Assembly: GCF_004114975.1 (NCBI RefSeq)
Contig: NZ_CP030051.1
Location: 4,712,001-4,776,000 of the forward strand
Reading direction: 5' to 3'
DNA from: Bradyrhizobium guangdongense
GTDB lineage: Bacteria; Pseudomonadota; Alphaproteobacteria; Rhizobiales; Xanthobacteraceae
DNA: 64,000 nt
The notes beneath the pieces are model-generated. The model had not been told where the DNA came from. It made no database searches and saw nothing but the letters and a program-made list of their open reading frames with translations. Shown here in pieces: positions 47,141 through 56,049 of the stretch (position 1 is its first letter; each line of letters opens with the position of its first letter). Made by a program: the position numbers and the translations under genes.

Positions 47141-48346
47141 CTAAGTCGCGCCGACCGCGACAGCTCCCGGCCGACGCCGCCCGAGCAGGACCAGGATCAG
47201 CACCGTCGCGCAAGAAAACACCAGGGTGAGGCCAAGCGCGCCGCGGCTGCCGAACTGGGTGAGCAGGCCGGCGAGCAGCGGCGGCGAGATCGCCGAGGCC
47301 AGGTTGAGCGGCAATGCGATCATCGACATCGCCTTGGCGAATTCAGCCTGATCGTAGAACACGAGCGGGATCGTGGCACGCGCCACCGCCATCGCGCCGC
47401 TGCCGGCGCCATAGAGCAGGATGAAGGCCGCAACCGCCCAGGTCGCGCCCTCGCTCAGCATCAGCAGCACCATGGCAATGGGAAGCGCCGCGCCGGCGAC
47501 GAGGCCTGTGGTGATGCCGTCCCACCGGCCGCCTCCGAGGAAGTCGAGGCCGCGCGCGCTGACCTGGATCACGCCCAGCATCGAGCCGAATGCAAGCGCC
47601 TGCGCCGGCGCAAGGCCTTCCGCCCGCAACAGCTCGATCAGGATGGCGCTGATGCCAAAATTGACGAAAGCATTCATCGTGATCACGCAGACGACAAGAC
47701 CGAAGGTGCTTCTCGGAATTGCAGGCGGCGGCGCAGCCTTGACGGCCTCGCCGTGATCGTCCGTCGCGATCTTCCGGCGCGGCGCAATCAACCCATAGAG
47801 CGGAAGGTTGATGGCGAGCATCATCGCCGCATAGACCAGACAGGTGCCGCGCCAACCGAGCAGGCCGCTGAGGAACGAGGTGGTCGGCCAGAAGATGCTG
47901 CTGGAGAGGCCGGTCACCAGCATCAAGGCGCCAATGGCATTCTTGGCGCCGCGTCCGACCACTTCGTTCAGCAAGATATAGGCGCCGGTCGACAAGGTGG
48001 CGCTGCCGCCCATGCCGAGAATCACCCAGCCGGCGAAATAGAGAACCGGCTCGCGTGCGAAAAACAGGACGACAAACCCCGGCGCAGAAACGACAGTGCC
48101 CACCATCATCACCCTGCGCGCACCGTGCCGCGCAAAGGCCTTGGCAAGCCAGGGCGCGCACAGGCCCATGGTGACGTAGAGCACCGAGCTGCCCGCGAAC
48201 ACCGCCGGCAGGCTCATGCCGAGATCGGCCCCGAGGTCGCGGCCGATCACGGCCGGAAGGCCGATCGTACCCCATCCAATCAATTGGGTGATCGCAAGCA
48301 CCAGCAGGACCCCGATGAGCCTGCTGTCAGATTTCAAGAACCGCAT
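47141..48346 (-). CDS. MFS transporter
   Basis: A 401-aa major facilitator with about twelve hydrophobic helices and a charged central loop (RRKIATDDHGEAVKA, about residue 200). The layout resembles carboxylate/oxalate-type MFS carriers, but no diagnostic substrate motif was found. The intergenic gap to the CoA-transferase is 157 bp, so cotranscription with it is possible. Substrate may be an organic acid, by context only. Confidence 0.85.
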   Translation of the reverse strand: MRFLKSDSRLIGVLLVLAITQLIGWGTIGLPAVIGRDLGADLGMSLPAVFAGSSVLYVTMGLCAPWLAKAFARHGARRVMMVGTVVSAPGFVVLFFAREPVLYFAGWVILGMGGSATLSTGAYILLNEVVGRGAKNAIGALMLVTGLSSSIFWPTTSFLSGLLGWRGTCLVYAAMMLAINLPLYGLIAPRRKIATDDHGEAVKAAPPPAIPRSTFGLVVCVITMNAFVNFGISAILIELLRAEGLAPAQALAFGSMLGVIQVSARGLDFLGGGRWDGITTGLVAGAALPIAMVLLMLSEGATWAVAAFILLYGAGSGAMAVARATIPLVFYDQAEFAKAMSMIALPLNLASAISPPLLAGLLTQFGSRGALGLTLVFSCATVLILVLLGRRRPGAVAVGAT

Positions 48347-48492
48347 TCCAGCCGTCGCCTGCCCGGCAGGCGCCGATCACGCCTGTGAGCCGCTGTCTTA
48401 CCCGCAGACTCAGCACGCGGGAACGCCGCGCGCCGAATGGCAGAAGGCATCCGGGAGCATGTCAGGCAGACGTCAGGTGCGCACGAACGTCC

Positions 48493-49320
48493 CTACCCCG
48501 CCATTCCGAGCAGGGATCGCGCTTCGGATGCGGTCGCGACGCGGCGGCCGTGGCGCGTGACGGCTTCAGCGGCGATGGTCACGAGCTCGGCATTGCTGGC
48601 GGCAAGGCGCGTCTTGTCGATCCTGATATTGTCCTCGAGCCCGGTGCGAACCGCATCGGCGCCGCGCGCCAGCGCCCAATCCATGACCTCGGCTTGATGG
48701 CGCCCGATTCCGGCCGCGGTCCACGTCGCCTTGGGGATCAACCGCCTGAGCTCGGCCAACAGGATGTCGAGCACGTGCTCGTCGGCCGGCATCGCATTCT
48801 TGACGCCCATGACGAACTGCACGTGCGGACGCGCATCGATCAGCCCCGCCTCGATCAGGCGGCGGGCGCCGTGCAGATGCGACAAATCGAAGATCTCGAT
48901 CTCCGGACGGATGCCATTTGCCTTCATACCAGTGGCGAGCGTCTCGACCAGGGCGGCGCTGTTCTCATAAACGATGGTCGGGAAGTTCACCGATCCGGTG
49001 GAGAGCGAGGCCATGTCGGGTTTCAGATAGAGCGACGATCCGCGCGCCGAGGGATCGCGGCCGCGCCCGCCGGTCGAGAACTGCACGATCATCCCAGGAC
49101 AATGCTTCTTGATGCCCTCTTGCACGAGCGCAAAGCGCTCCGGGTCCGACGAAGGCGACTCGTCGTCGTTTCGCACATGGATATGCGCGAGTGTGGCGCC
49201 GGCCTCGAAGGCCTGGTGCGTCGATTCGATCTGTTCGGCCGGCGAGATCGGCACCGCCGGATTGTCCTTCTTGCGCGGCACGGAGCCGGTGATGGCGACG
49301 GCAACTACAGCGGGGTTCAT
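48493..49320 (-). CDS. BKACE (3-keto-5-aminohexanoate cleavage enzyme) family protein
   Basis: A 275-aa DUF849/BKACE enzyme. Such enzymes split a beta-keto acid with acetyl-CoA to acetoacetate and a new CoA ester. Zinc ligands are seen in ATLAHIHVR (two His), and ITGSVPRKKDNPAVPISPAE and VRTGLEDNIRI are family blocks. Which beta-keto acid it cleaves cannot be read from sequence; the neighbouring transporters are candidates to import it. Confidence 0.9.
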   Translation of the reverse strand: MNPAVVAVAITGSVPRKKDNPAVPISPAEQIESTHQAFEAGATLAHIHVRNDDESPSSDPERFALVQEGIKKHCPGMIVQFSTGGRGRDPSARGSSLYLKPDMASLSTGSVNFPTIVYENSAALVETLATGMKANGIRPEIEIFDLSHLHGARRLIEAGLIDARPHVQFVMGVKNAMPADEHVLDILLAELRRLIPKATWTAAGIGRHQAEVMDWALARGADAVRTGLEDNIRIDKTRLAASNAELVTIAAEAVTRHGRRVATASEARSLLGMAG

Positions 49321-49438
49321 CCTGCAACCTCATCATGATCGCGCTGACGCGCACGAAACTTCTACCCGGAGACAAACTATACAGCGAACCGCTGCCGCTG
49401 CGAACATCATCGCAGCGGCACTGCTCCTCCTGTACAGG

Positions 49439-50836
49439 TCAGGTCTGAACCGCAGCAGCACTATTCGCCGTGTCTGCGCGCTGCCGCTCGTAGTCGGCTC
49501 GTGCCATAGGAACTGCCGCGGGATTGCCGAGATCGTCGATGTGGACCCGATAGGTTTCCCGGGCCGTGACCGCCGCAAGCGCCGCGATAACAGTGATGCC
49601 GAAGGCGATCGCCCCCACCGTCATTGGAATGTTGGCCGAGCCGGGAGGCGCCACGGTCGCAAACAGAGCCGGCAGCAGGGCCGTGATGGTCGTCCCGATG
49701 TTCTGCGAGATCGCCATTGCCGATACGCGGGTGCGCGTCGGGAACAGCTCCGGATAAAAGCTCGGGAAGATCGCGTTATAGCCCTGATAAACGACGCCCC
49801 ACATCAACAGCGAGACCAGGATCGCCAGCGGCACGTTCCTGACGCTGATGGCATAGAGATAGAGGAAGGCGAGCAAGCCGGACAGCAGCGCACCGACGAT
49901 GATCGGAGGCTTGCGACCGATCCTGTCGGAGAGATGGCCGACGAAGGGAATGACGAACACGGCCACCATGTTTCCGAGGACCGGGATCCACAGATAAACG
50001 TCCTTGGCAAAGCCGATGCCGTAGGCCGGCTGGACCGCGTAGGCCGCACCGAAGATGGTCGCAACCACCGGGATGACGTTCATCAGCGCCATACAGATGA
50101 CCCTGAGCATGTCGGGCCAGCTCAGCTTGATCGCCTGGACGACCGGAGCCCGCGGCGTTTCTCCCCGGCTCTCCTCTCGCGCAAACGCAGGCGTCTCGTC
50201 GACCTCGCGGCGAATGATGTAGCCTGCGACAATGACGAAGAAGCTGAGCAGGAAGGGAATGCGCCAGCCCCAGCTGTTGAAAGCTTCCGTCGGCATATAG
50301 GCCGCCAGCGGCAGAAACACGGCGGCGGCCAAAATCTGCCCGGCTTGCACGCCCTGCAGGGCAAAGCTTGCAAAGAAGCCGCGGCGACCGAACGGCGCAT
50401 GCTCCAGGATCATCGAGCTCGCGCCGGAGATTTCGCCGGCGACGGCAAAGCCCTGCACCAGGCGCAGGATCACGAGCAGGATCGGCGCAAGAATGCCGAC
50501 CTGCTGATAAGTCGGCAGGACGCCGACGGCCATGGTCGAGAGCCCCATCAGGAACATGCAGACGAGGAGAATGGTCTTGCGGCCATGGGTGTCGCCCCAA
50601 TGTCCGAGCACGAAGGCACCGATCGGGCGCGCCACATAGCCGACGCCATAGGTCGCAAGCGATGCGACGATCGCGACAGTTGGATTGTCCGACGGGAAGA
50701 AGATCTGCGGGAAGATCAGCGATGCCGCAGTCGCGTAGATGAAGAAATCATAATATTCGAGAGCCGACCCGATCCAGCCGCTTGCGGCAGCCTTCCTGGA
50801 CTGACTCATGTCATGGGTCGCGCGCGTCGTAGCCAT
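49439..50836 (-). CDS. MFS transporter of the MHS (metabolite:H+ symporter) type
   Basis: A 465-aa symporter. GWIGSALEYYDFFIYATAAS is the N-terminal MHS signature, followed by GHWGDTHGRKTIL (the loop 2-3 motif) and SDRIGRKPPI (loop 8-9). About twelve helices. MHS proteins carry organic acids or betaines. The start has GGGAGGAAG in front; a 24-codon longer frame exists. It is 118 bp upstream of the BKACE gene on the same strand and may feed it. Confidence 0.9.
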   Translation of the reverse strand: MATTRATHDMSQSRKAAASGWIGSALEYYDFFIYATAASLIFPQIFFPSDNPTVAIVASLATYGVGYVARPIGAFVLGHWGDTHGRKTILLVCMFLMGLSTMAVGVLPTYQQVGILAPILLVILRLVQGFAVAGEISGASSMILEHAPFGRRGFFASFALQGVQAGQILAAAVFLPLAAYMPTEAFNSWGWRIPFLLSFFVIVAGYIIRREVDETPAFAREESRGETPRAPVVQAIKLSWPDMLRVICMALMNVIPVVATIFGAAYAVQPAYGIGFAKDVYLWIPVLGNMVAVFVIPFVGHLSDRIGRKPPIIVGALLSGLLAFLYLYAISVRNVPLAILVSLLMWGVVYQGYNAIFPSFYPELFPTRTRVSAMAISQNIGTTITALLPALFATVAPPGSANIPMTVGAIAFGITVIAALAAVTARETYRVHIDDLGNPAAVPMARADYERQRADTANSAAAVQT

Positions 50837-51096
50837 CAGAAAACTTCCTCCCGATCTGTTGTTTGTTGACGTCCCGTTGGCGGGCTTCGTTGAACAATTG
50901 GACAGCAATCCCCGGACGCTTCCGCGGAGCTCCGCGCGCGCTTGGCACTGCCGGTCGGTGTCTTGAGTGAGACGACAATAGGCTTTCGCCGGGCTAACAC
51001 AATTACCCAGTTATGCGATAAACCTAACATGATGTTATGGAGGGGCGTGTAGCGACCATGGCCGCAAACCCGCGGCGGTCACGGCGCCGCGCGATC
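50837..51096. other. Spacer between the MHS carrier and the NrtR-like gene
   Basis: 260 bp. The stretch near 51000-51045 is AT-richer and contains TAACATGATGTTA (51026-51038), a 13-bp near-palindrome upstream of the MHS gene, which may be part of its promoter/operator. No gene is supported. Confidence 0.45.
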
Positions 51097-51825
51097 TTAT
51101 TCCGGTGGATTGAACGTCCGCACGAAATAGACGGGCTCCCTGCCCTTCTTCAGGCGATAGAGCTGCGCCGGCCGGTTCGGGCCACGCCGCATTTTCGCGA
51201 CCGGCTCGATCACGTCGGCGGACAGGATCCTGGTGCGGAAGGCGCTCTTCTCGAGCGGACGGTCGAGCACGATCTCGTAGACGCGCTGCAGATCGGGCAG
51301 CGTGAATTCCACCGGCATCAGGTAAGCGGGCAGCGAGGTATACTCCACCTTGTTGCGCAGGCGCCGGATCGCGCTGGCCAGGATCTCGCCGTGGTCGAAG
51401 GCGAGCTTCTCCTTCAGACTTCCGCCTTGAATCGGACACCAGCGCGCATCGCTGGTGAGCTCACTTGCGTCGGCCGGGATCAGCGCGAAATAGGCGTGTG
51501 TCGCCGACCAGCCGCGCGGATCGCGCGTCGCGCTTCCCCAGCTGCCGAGCTGCTCGAGATAAGGGCTGGTGACCCCGGTCTTCTCCTTCAGCTTGCGCAC
51601 CGCACAGGCCGCCAGATCGCGGTCTTTGGCGACGTCAACGAAACCACCCGGCAGCGCCAGGCCCAGTGGAAACGGTTCGCCTTCTCCCGCCGGACGCTGC
51701 ACCAACAGCACCTGAAGCTGGTCGTCGAGAATCGCAAAGATCACGACGTCGACCGTGGTCAGGGGCCGCGGGAAATCCAATTGTGTTGATCGTCCAGACC
51801 CTTCGGCCAGATCCTTGCCCGCCAT
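51097..51825 (-). CDS. nrtR: Nudix-related transcriptional regulator (NrtR-like): Nudix domain + winged helix
   Basis: A 242-aa protein. Residues about 20-150 are a Nudix fold; the box reads GFVDVAKDRDLAACAVRKLK then EKTG, so the canonical REUxEExG is RKLKEKTG and two of three catalytic Glu are lost. YLEQLGSWGSATRDPRG is typical of NrtR proteins, which bind ADP-ribose or related NAD-derived ligands rather than hydrolyse them. The C-terminal about 80 residues, with MPVEFTLPDLQRVYEIVLDR, are the winged-helix DNA-binding part. The ATG has GGGGAGG in front. It is divergent from the SPFH/NAD-kinase-like pair, and two palindromic sites lie between. NrtR assignment is by motif; target is inferred from the site. 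Confidence 0.85.
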   Translation of the reverse strand: MAGKDLAEGSGRSTQLDFPRPLTTVDVVIFAILDDQLQVLLVQRPAGEGEPFPLGLALPGGFVDVAKDRDLAACAVRKLKEKTGVTSPYLEQLGSWGSATRDPRGWSATHAYFALIPADASELTSDARWCPIQGGSLKEKLAFDHGEILASAIRRLRNKVEYTSLPAYLMPVEFTLPDLQRVYEIVLDRPLEKSAFRTRILSADVIEPVAKMRRGPNRPAQLYRLKKGREPVYFVRTFNPPE

Positions 51826-51847
51826 CGGCAGCCTCCCCTGTTCGGCC

Positions 51848-51879
51848 TTGACAGTAGCACAGTTAGTTGTACAGTCCAA
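51848..51879. promoter_or_regulatory. Divergent promoter candidates overlapping the NrtR-like operators
   Basis: Plus strand: TTGACA (51848-51853), 16 bp, TACAGT (51870-51875), pointing at the SPFH gene; the -35 is a perfect match. Minus strand: TTGGAC (complement of 51874-51879), 17 bp, TACTGT (complement of 51851-51856), pointing at the regulator gene. Both -10/-35 elements overlap the first operator, so a bound regulator would block both directions. Confidence 0.55.
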
Positions 51880-51906
51880 CTTACTTAGTTGCTCAGACCA
51901 ACTTAC
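51863..51906. promoter_or_regulatory. Two tandem imperfect-palindrome operators (NrtR-type candidate)
   Basis: Two head-to-tail 22-bp units, 51863-51884 and 51885-51906, agree at 19 of 22 positions. Each has the form TTAGTTG-N7-CAACTTA, a 21-bp near-perfect palindrome (6 of 7 bp in the arms). Exactly two turns apart, they would put two regulator dimers on the same DNA face. They lie 38 bp upstream of the NrtR-like start and 18 bp before the SPFH start codon. Confidence 0.8.
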
Positions 51907-51924
51907 AACCATTTGGAGGCAGCC

Positions 51925-52968
51925 ATGTTCGGCATCCGATTCATCAAGGCCCAGCCCACCACCTATCTGATGAAGTATCGCGCCGGCGCCGTCGTTGCCG
52001 AGGGCACCGGCCTCTCCGCGCTGTACTACGCCCCGGTGACCACGCTCGTCGCCGTGCCCGTGGGCAGCCGCGACGCCTCTTTCATTTTCCAGCAGATCGC
52101 GCGCGACTTTCAGACGCTGACCGTCCAGGGTCACGTCACCTATCGCGTCAGCGAGCCCAGGAAGGCGGCCTCGATGCTCAACTTCACCCTGAAGCCCGAC
52201 GGCAAGACCTACGAGACCGACGATCCCGAGAAGCTCCCCGAACGCATCCTCGGCACGGTCGAGGTGCTCGCCCAGCAGGCGATCAAGGAGCTGACGCTGA
52301 AGGACGCGCTCCAGGCATCCGACCGCATCGCCGAGATCATCGCGGGAGGTTTGCGGGGACGCGCCGACATAGAGGCTCTCGGCCTCGAAATCCTGGGCGT
52401 ATCGATCCGCGGCATCAAGCCGACGCCCGATACCGCCAAGGCGCTGGAGGCGCAGGCGCGCGAAGCAATCCTGAAGAATGCGGACGAGGCGATCTTCGCG
52501 CGGCGCAACTTCGCCGTCGAACAGGAGCGCGCCATCCGCGAAAGCGAACTCGACACCGAGATCGCAGTCGAGCAGAAGAAGCGCTCGATCCGCGAGACGC
52601 AGATGGACGCCGAGGCGAGCGTTGCCGCCAAGCGCAACGAGCTGCGCCAGGCCGGCATGGCTGCGGATATCGTGCTGGAAGGCAAGCGCAAGGACTTCGT
52701 CGGCCTGAACGCCGAGAATACCCGCACGCTGGCCGATGCCGAGGCCTATCGCGTCGGCGCGCTGATGAAGATCTTCGAGGGCGTCGACACCCGCGTGATC
52801 CAGGCGCTCGCCGCCGCCGGCATGCAGCCGGGTCAGCTGATCGCGCAAGCCTTCTCCGGCATCGCCGAGAAGGCCGAGAAGATCGGCCAGCTCAACGTCT
52901 CGCCCGACCTGCTGAGCCAGTTGATCGAGAAGCCGAAGCCGGAGGTCGCCAATGTCCGCCGCCAATGA
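51925..52968 (+). CDS. SPFH/band-7 domain protein
   Basis: A 347-aa SPFH (stomatin/prohibitin/flotillin/HflK-C) protein. Residues about 1-185 are the band-7 core (TYLMKYRAGAVVAEGTGLSA; VPVGSRDASFIFQQIARDFQ). About 190-270 is a charged heptad-rich helix, with EQERAIRESELDTEIAVEQK. There is no N-terminal transmembrane segment, unlike HflK/C, so it is likely cytosolic or peripherally bound. The start has GGAGG upstream; a 12-codon longer frame was rejected. Its last 17 bp overlap the NAD-kinase-like gene, so the two are coupled. SPFH proteins form oligomeric rings on membranes; the role here is unknown. Confidence 0.88.
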   Translation: MFGIRFIKAQPTTYLMKYRAGAVVAEGTGLSALYYAPVTTLVAVPVGSRDASFIFQQIARDFQTLTVQGHVTYRVSEPRKAASMLNFTLKPDGKTYETDDPEKLPERILGTVEVLAQQAIKELTLKDALQASDRIAEIIAGGLRGRADIEALGLEILGVSIRGIKPTPDTAKALEAQAREAILKNADEAIFARRNFAVEQERAIRESELDTEIAVEQKKRSIRETQMDAEASVAAKRNELRQAGMAADIVLEGKRKDFVGLNAENTRTLADAEAYRVGALMKIFEGVDTRVIQALAAAGMQPGQLIAQAFSGIAEKAEKIGQLNVSPDLLSQLIEKPKPEVANVRRQ

Positions 52969-53887
52969 CCGCAAGATCGTGCTGGTGACGCGCAAGACCA
53001 GGCTGGAGGACCTGGTCGCGCGTTACCTGACAGCGGCACAGGCGCGTTTCTACGTCGAGCATCTCGGCGCCGACTTCTCCGACTATGAACGCGAGCACGA
53101 GGTCTATCAGACGCAGCGGCACGCGACGCTTCAGGTGCTGGAGCAATGGGGGCGCTATCAGGTGATCGAGCGCGGCTTCCTGCCCAACTTCATCTTTGCG
53201 CCCGATGACATCGTCGTCGCGCTCGGCCAGGACGGCGTCGTCGCCAACACGATGAAATATCTCGACGGCCATCCGTTGATCGGACTCAATCCCGACCCCG
53301 CGCGCTACGACGGAATCCTGCTTCCCTTTGCGCCGCGCGATCTCGCAAAGCTGCTGCCGGAGGTCGCCGCCGACAAGCGCAACAGCCAGGCCGTGACGAT
53401 GGCGGAGGCCAGGCTTGGCGATGGGCAGGCACTTCATGCCGTCAACGACCTCTTCATCGGCGCCCGCACGCACGTCTCGGCGATCTACGAGATCGCGGCC
53501 GGCGGGACGACGGAGCGGCAATCCTCGAGCGGGCTGATCGTCTCGACCGGGCTCGGATCGACCGCCTGGTTCAAGAGCATCGTCACCGGGTCCCTGGCCA
53601 TCGCCGGAAGCTTTGGTCAGCCCTCCTCGCGCGGCGACTACGACGCCCTGCCCTGGGACGCAGCGGAGCTGCGTTTCGCCGTGCGTGAGCCTTTCCCGAG
53701 CCGCTATTCCCAGACCAATCTCATCTGCGGCCGCCTCGTCTCGGAGGAGCGGATGCGCATCCGCTCATTGATGGCGGAGAACGGCGTGATCTTCAGTGAC
53801 GGCGTGGAAGCCGACCGTCTCGACTTCAATGCCGGCGCCGAGGTGACGATTGGAATCGCCCGGCGGCGCGGCCGGCTGATCGTGTGA
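52952..53887 (+). CDS. NAD-kinase-like protein (variant GQDG motif)
   Basis: A 311-aa protein of the NAD kinase/diacylglycerol-kinase superfamily. The ATP-phosphate motif GGDG is here GQDG (92-95) in VVALGQDGVVANT. The NE motif is ND (165-166) in HAVNDLFIGARTHVSA, and STGLGSTAW (198-206) stands for STPTGSTAY. All three blocks are in the family order. The first about 70 residues differ from housekeeping NAD kinase, so this is a separate subfamily; NADP synthesis, an NAD(H)-derivative kinase or pure sensing are all possible. It overlaps the SPFH gene and is under the NrtR-type operators. Confidence 0.83.
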   Translation: MSAANDRKIVLVTRKTRLEDLVARYLTAAQARFYVEHLGADFSDYEREHEVYQTQRHATLQVLEQWGRYQVIERGFLPNFIFAPDDIVVALGQDGVVANTMKYLDGHPLIGLNPDPARYDGILLPFAPRDLAKLLPEVAADKRNSQAVTMAEARLGDGQALHAVNDLFIGARTHVSAIYEIAAGGTTERQSSSGLIVSTGLGSTAWFKSIVTGSLAIAGSFGQPSSRGDYDALPWDAAELRFAVREPFPSRYSQTNLICGRLVSEERMRIRSLMAENGVIFSDGVEADRLDFNAGAEVTIGIARRRGRLIV

Positions 53888-53892
53888 CGTGG

Positions 53893-54099
53893 CTAGATTC
53901 CGAGCGCGTTCTCGCCCGCCTCACGCCCGGGCACGCTGAGATGAATCTCGTGCCCCTGGCGTAGTGCCAGCGAGGCAGCGGCCACCGCGGATTCAAATGC
54001 CGCTTCCTTGGTGGCGTATTTGCTTTTGACGTCACCGTCGTGCAGCACGCCCCACTCGTCCTGGACCGGTACGATCGCGTATTGGGCAAGGCCCATCAT
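53893..54099 (-). CDS. Small DUF2188-like protein
   Basis: A 68-aa protein with the short layout of DUF2188 members: YAIVPVQDEWGVLHDGDVKS, then a helix rich in Ala (AAFESAVAAASLALRQ) and GHEIHLSVPGREAGEN. No signal peptide. The function of the family is unknown. It converges on the NAD-kinase-like gene with a 5-bp gap and lies just downstream of the sorbosone-dehydrogenase-type gene start region's 3' end, on that strand. Confidence 0.72.
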   Translation of the reverse strand: MMGLAQYAIVPVQDEWGVLHDGDVKSKYATKEAAFESAVAAASLALRQGHEIHLSVPGREAGENALGI

Positions 54100-54106
54100 C
54101 CCTCTC

Positions 54107-55444
54107 CTATCGTTGCGTGACCTGCGGATGCGCGGCCGTCACCCGCCACACCGTATTGCCGCTGTCATCGGCCACCAGCAGCGCGCCTGATTTGTCGATG
54201 GCGACGCCGACAGGCCGGCCGCGCGCATGGTTATCCTTGTTGAGGAAACCGGTGACGACGTCCTGCGCGGGGCCGCTCGGCTTGCCGTCGGTGAACGGCA
54301 CATACACGACCTTGTAGCCGTTCAGAACCTGCCGGTTCCAGCTGCCATGCTCGCCGACGAAGGCGCCGTGCCGATAGGCATCAGGCAGGCTGCTGCCGCT
54401 GGAGAACGCAAGCCCGAGCGGGGCGACGTGCGAGCTCAGTGCATAATCCGGCACGATCGCCTTGGCGACCAGATCCGGCCGCTGCGGCTTGACGCGGGGA
54501 TCGACGTGCTGGCCGTAATAGCTGTAGGGCCAACCATAGAAGCCGCCATCCTTCACCGAGGTCATGTAGTCAGGCACGAGATCGGGCCCGAGTTCGTCGC
54601 GCTCGTTCACCACGGTCCACAGCGTGCCGGTCTGCGGCTCGAAGCTGAGACCGTTCGGATTGCGCAGGCCACTGGCAAAGATCCGCCAGCGGCCGCTGGC
54701 GCGATCGACCTCGAGGATATCGGCGCGATTGTGCTCGGCCTCCATGCCGTTCTCGGTGATGTTGCTGTTGGAGCCGACGCCCGCATAGAGCTTCGAACCA
54801 TCGGGGCTCGCCACGAGGCTCTTGGTCCAGTGGTGGTCGATTGGCCCGCCCGGCAGCGGGGTCAGCACCGTGCCCGGCGCAGTGATCTTGGTGTCGCCTT
54901 CGGTGTAGGGATATTTGACGATGGCATCGGTATTGGCGACATAGAGATCGTTGCCGACCAGCGCCACGCCGAACGGCGAGTTGAGGTGGTCGAGGAATAC
55001 GCTCTGCGTATCGGGCACGCCGTCGCCATTGGTATCGCGCAACAATGTGATGCGATTGCTGTCGCCGGTGTCGCCGCCGGAGGTCGCCCAGGATTCGATG
55101 AAGCCCATCACGATCTCCTTGGGCCGCTTGATCGCGGCGGCTTTCGGCGCCTTGGACTCGACCACCAGCACGTCGCCGTTGGGCAACACGTAGAGCGAGC
55201 GCGGATGCTGCAGGCCGGTCGCGAACGCCTTGGCCTGCAAACCTTGCGCGACATCAGGCGCCTCGTCCTTCTTCCAGCCGACGATGCGGGCGATGTGCAT
55301 CGGCGGCAACAGATATTGCTTGATATCGGGGAGGACCGGATTGGCGCCGATCTGGGCATTGGGATCGCCGCTGCCGTCATTGCAGCCGGCGAGCAGGCCC
55401 AGGAGCGAAACGGACAACAGCGCGCGTGTAGCAAAGGATATCAT
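54107..55444 (-). CDS. Sorbosone-dehydrogenase-type lipoprotein (beta-propeller, PQQ-like)
   Basis: A 445-aa exported lipoprotein. [20 protein letters not shown] and the next Cys form a lipobox LLAGC at about residue 21. The rest is a six-bladed beta-propeller of the soluble glucose/sorbosone dehydrogenase family, with [40 protein letters not shown] and [20 protein letters not shown]. Such enzymes often use PQQ and a calcium ion. A longer read-through frame reaches 55984, but the ATG at 55444 overlaps the stop of the DUF2231 gene by 4 bp and was chosen. Substrate unknown. Confidence 0.87.
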   Translation of the reverse strand: MISFATRALLSVSLLGLLAGCNDGSGDPNAQIGANPVLPDIKQYLLPPMHIARIVGWKKDEAPDVAQGLQAKAFATGLQHPRSLYVLPNGDVLVVESKAPKAAAIKRPKEIVMGFIESWATSGGDTGDSNRITLLRDTNGDGVPDTQSVFLDHLNSPFGVALVGNDLYVANTDAIVKYPYTEGDTKITAPGTVLTPLPGGPIDHHWTKSLVASPDGSKLYAGVGSNSNITENGMEAEHNRADILEVDRASGRWRIFASGLRNPNGLSFEPQTGTLWTVVNERDELGPDLVPDYMTSVKDGGFYGWPYSYYGQHVDPRVKPQRPDLVAKAIVPDYALSSHVAPLGLAFSSGSSLPDAYRHGAFVGEHGSWNRQVLNGYKVVYVPFTDGKPSGPAQDVVTGFLNKDNHARGRPVGVAIDKSGALLVADDSGNTVWRVTAAHPQVTQR

Positions 55445-55893
55445 CGCGCAACTCCCACGCCGTGCCGGTACACCATGGCCCAGCCGAGCCAGCCGGTGAC
55501 CGGCAGGACAAGCACGGTGAGCACCGAAAGTACGAGCCCCCATGGCCATACCGAAGTCCAGGCGTCGCGCGTGTGAACCAGCGCATTGATGATCGCCAGG
55601 ATCATCGCCACCACGTTGCCGATCAGATGCGGCCAAGCCGGCGCCTGCGCGCGCACGAGGCGATTGCCAAGGAAGTCGGTCAGGCCGGCGATCGCAGCCA
55701 GCACGCCGAAGATGACTCCGACGAGGAGGAGCCAGGCGGAGAAATCCGCCCACATGATCTCGGCGGACACGACATAGGTGATGTCGGTCAAGAGGGCGCC
55801 GATGAAGCACGCGATCGGGATCGGCACCAACATCGGATGAATGGGATGACCCGCGATTTGCGCGGTCGAGCGCACGCGCACGATGTCTTGCAC
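55441..55893 (-). CDS. DUF2231 membrane protein
   Basis: A 150-aa integral membrane protein with about four helices and the DUF2231 mark [20 protein letters not shown], with two His that could bind haem or metal. The 4-bp overlap (ATGA) with the downstream propeller lipoprotein shows coupled translation, so it may pass electrons from that dehydrogenase into the membrane; this is inference. Confidence 0.85.
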   Translation of the reverse strand: MQDIVRVRSTAQIAGHPIHPMLVPIPIACFIGALLTDITYVVSAEIMWADFSAWLLLVGVIFGVLAAIAGLTDFLGNRLVRAQAPAWPHLIGNVVAMILAIINALVHTRDAWTSVWPWGLVLSVLTVLVLPVTGWLGWAMVYRHGVGVAR

Positions 55894-56049
55894 TGACGGC
55901 CTCGTGTGACTTTTCGTCCTGTCCCTGCGGCCAACTCCTGCTTGCAGTGAAGGTTCCTAGCCTCCCTGCGCTGCACACTCCCACGAGGGTCTAGGAACTG
56001 ATGGAAATTGGTCGCCTTGAATTCGACCGGCATATTCGGAGACAAACGA

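Noticed and set aside
51863..51906. Start of a CRISPR-like array
   Set aside because: Only two adjacent units without spacers, each internally palindromic and in a promoter; an operator pair fits better.
54107..55984. One 625-codon protein covering the propeller lipoprotein and the DUF2231 region
   Set aside because: Its N-terminal 180 codons are in the wrong frame for DUF2231, and a good lipoprotein signal starts at 55444.
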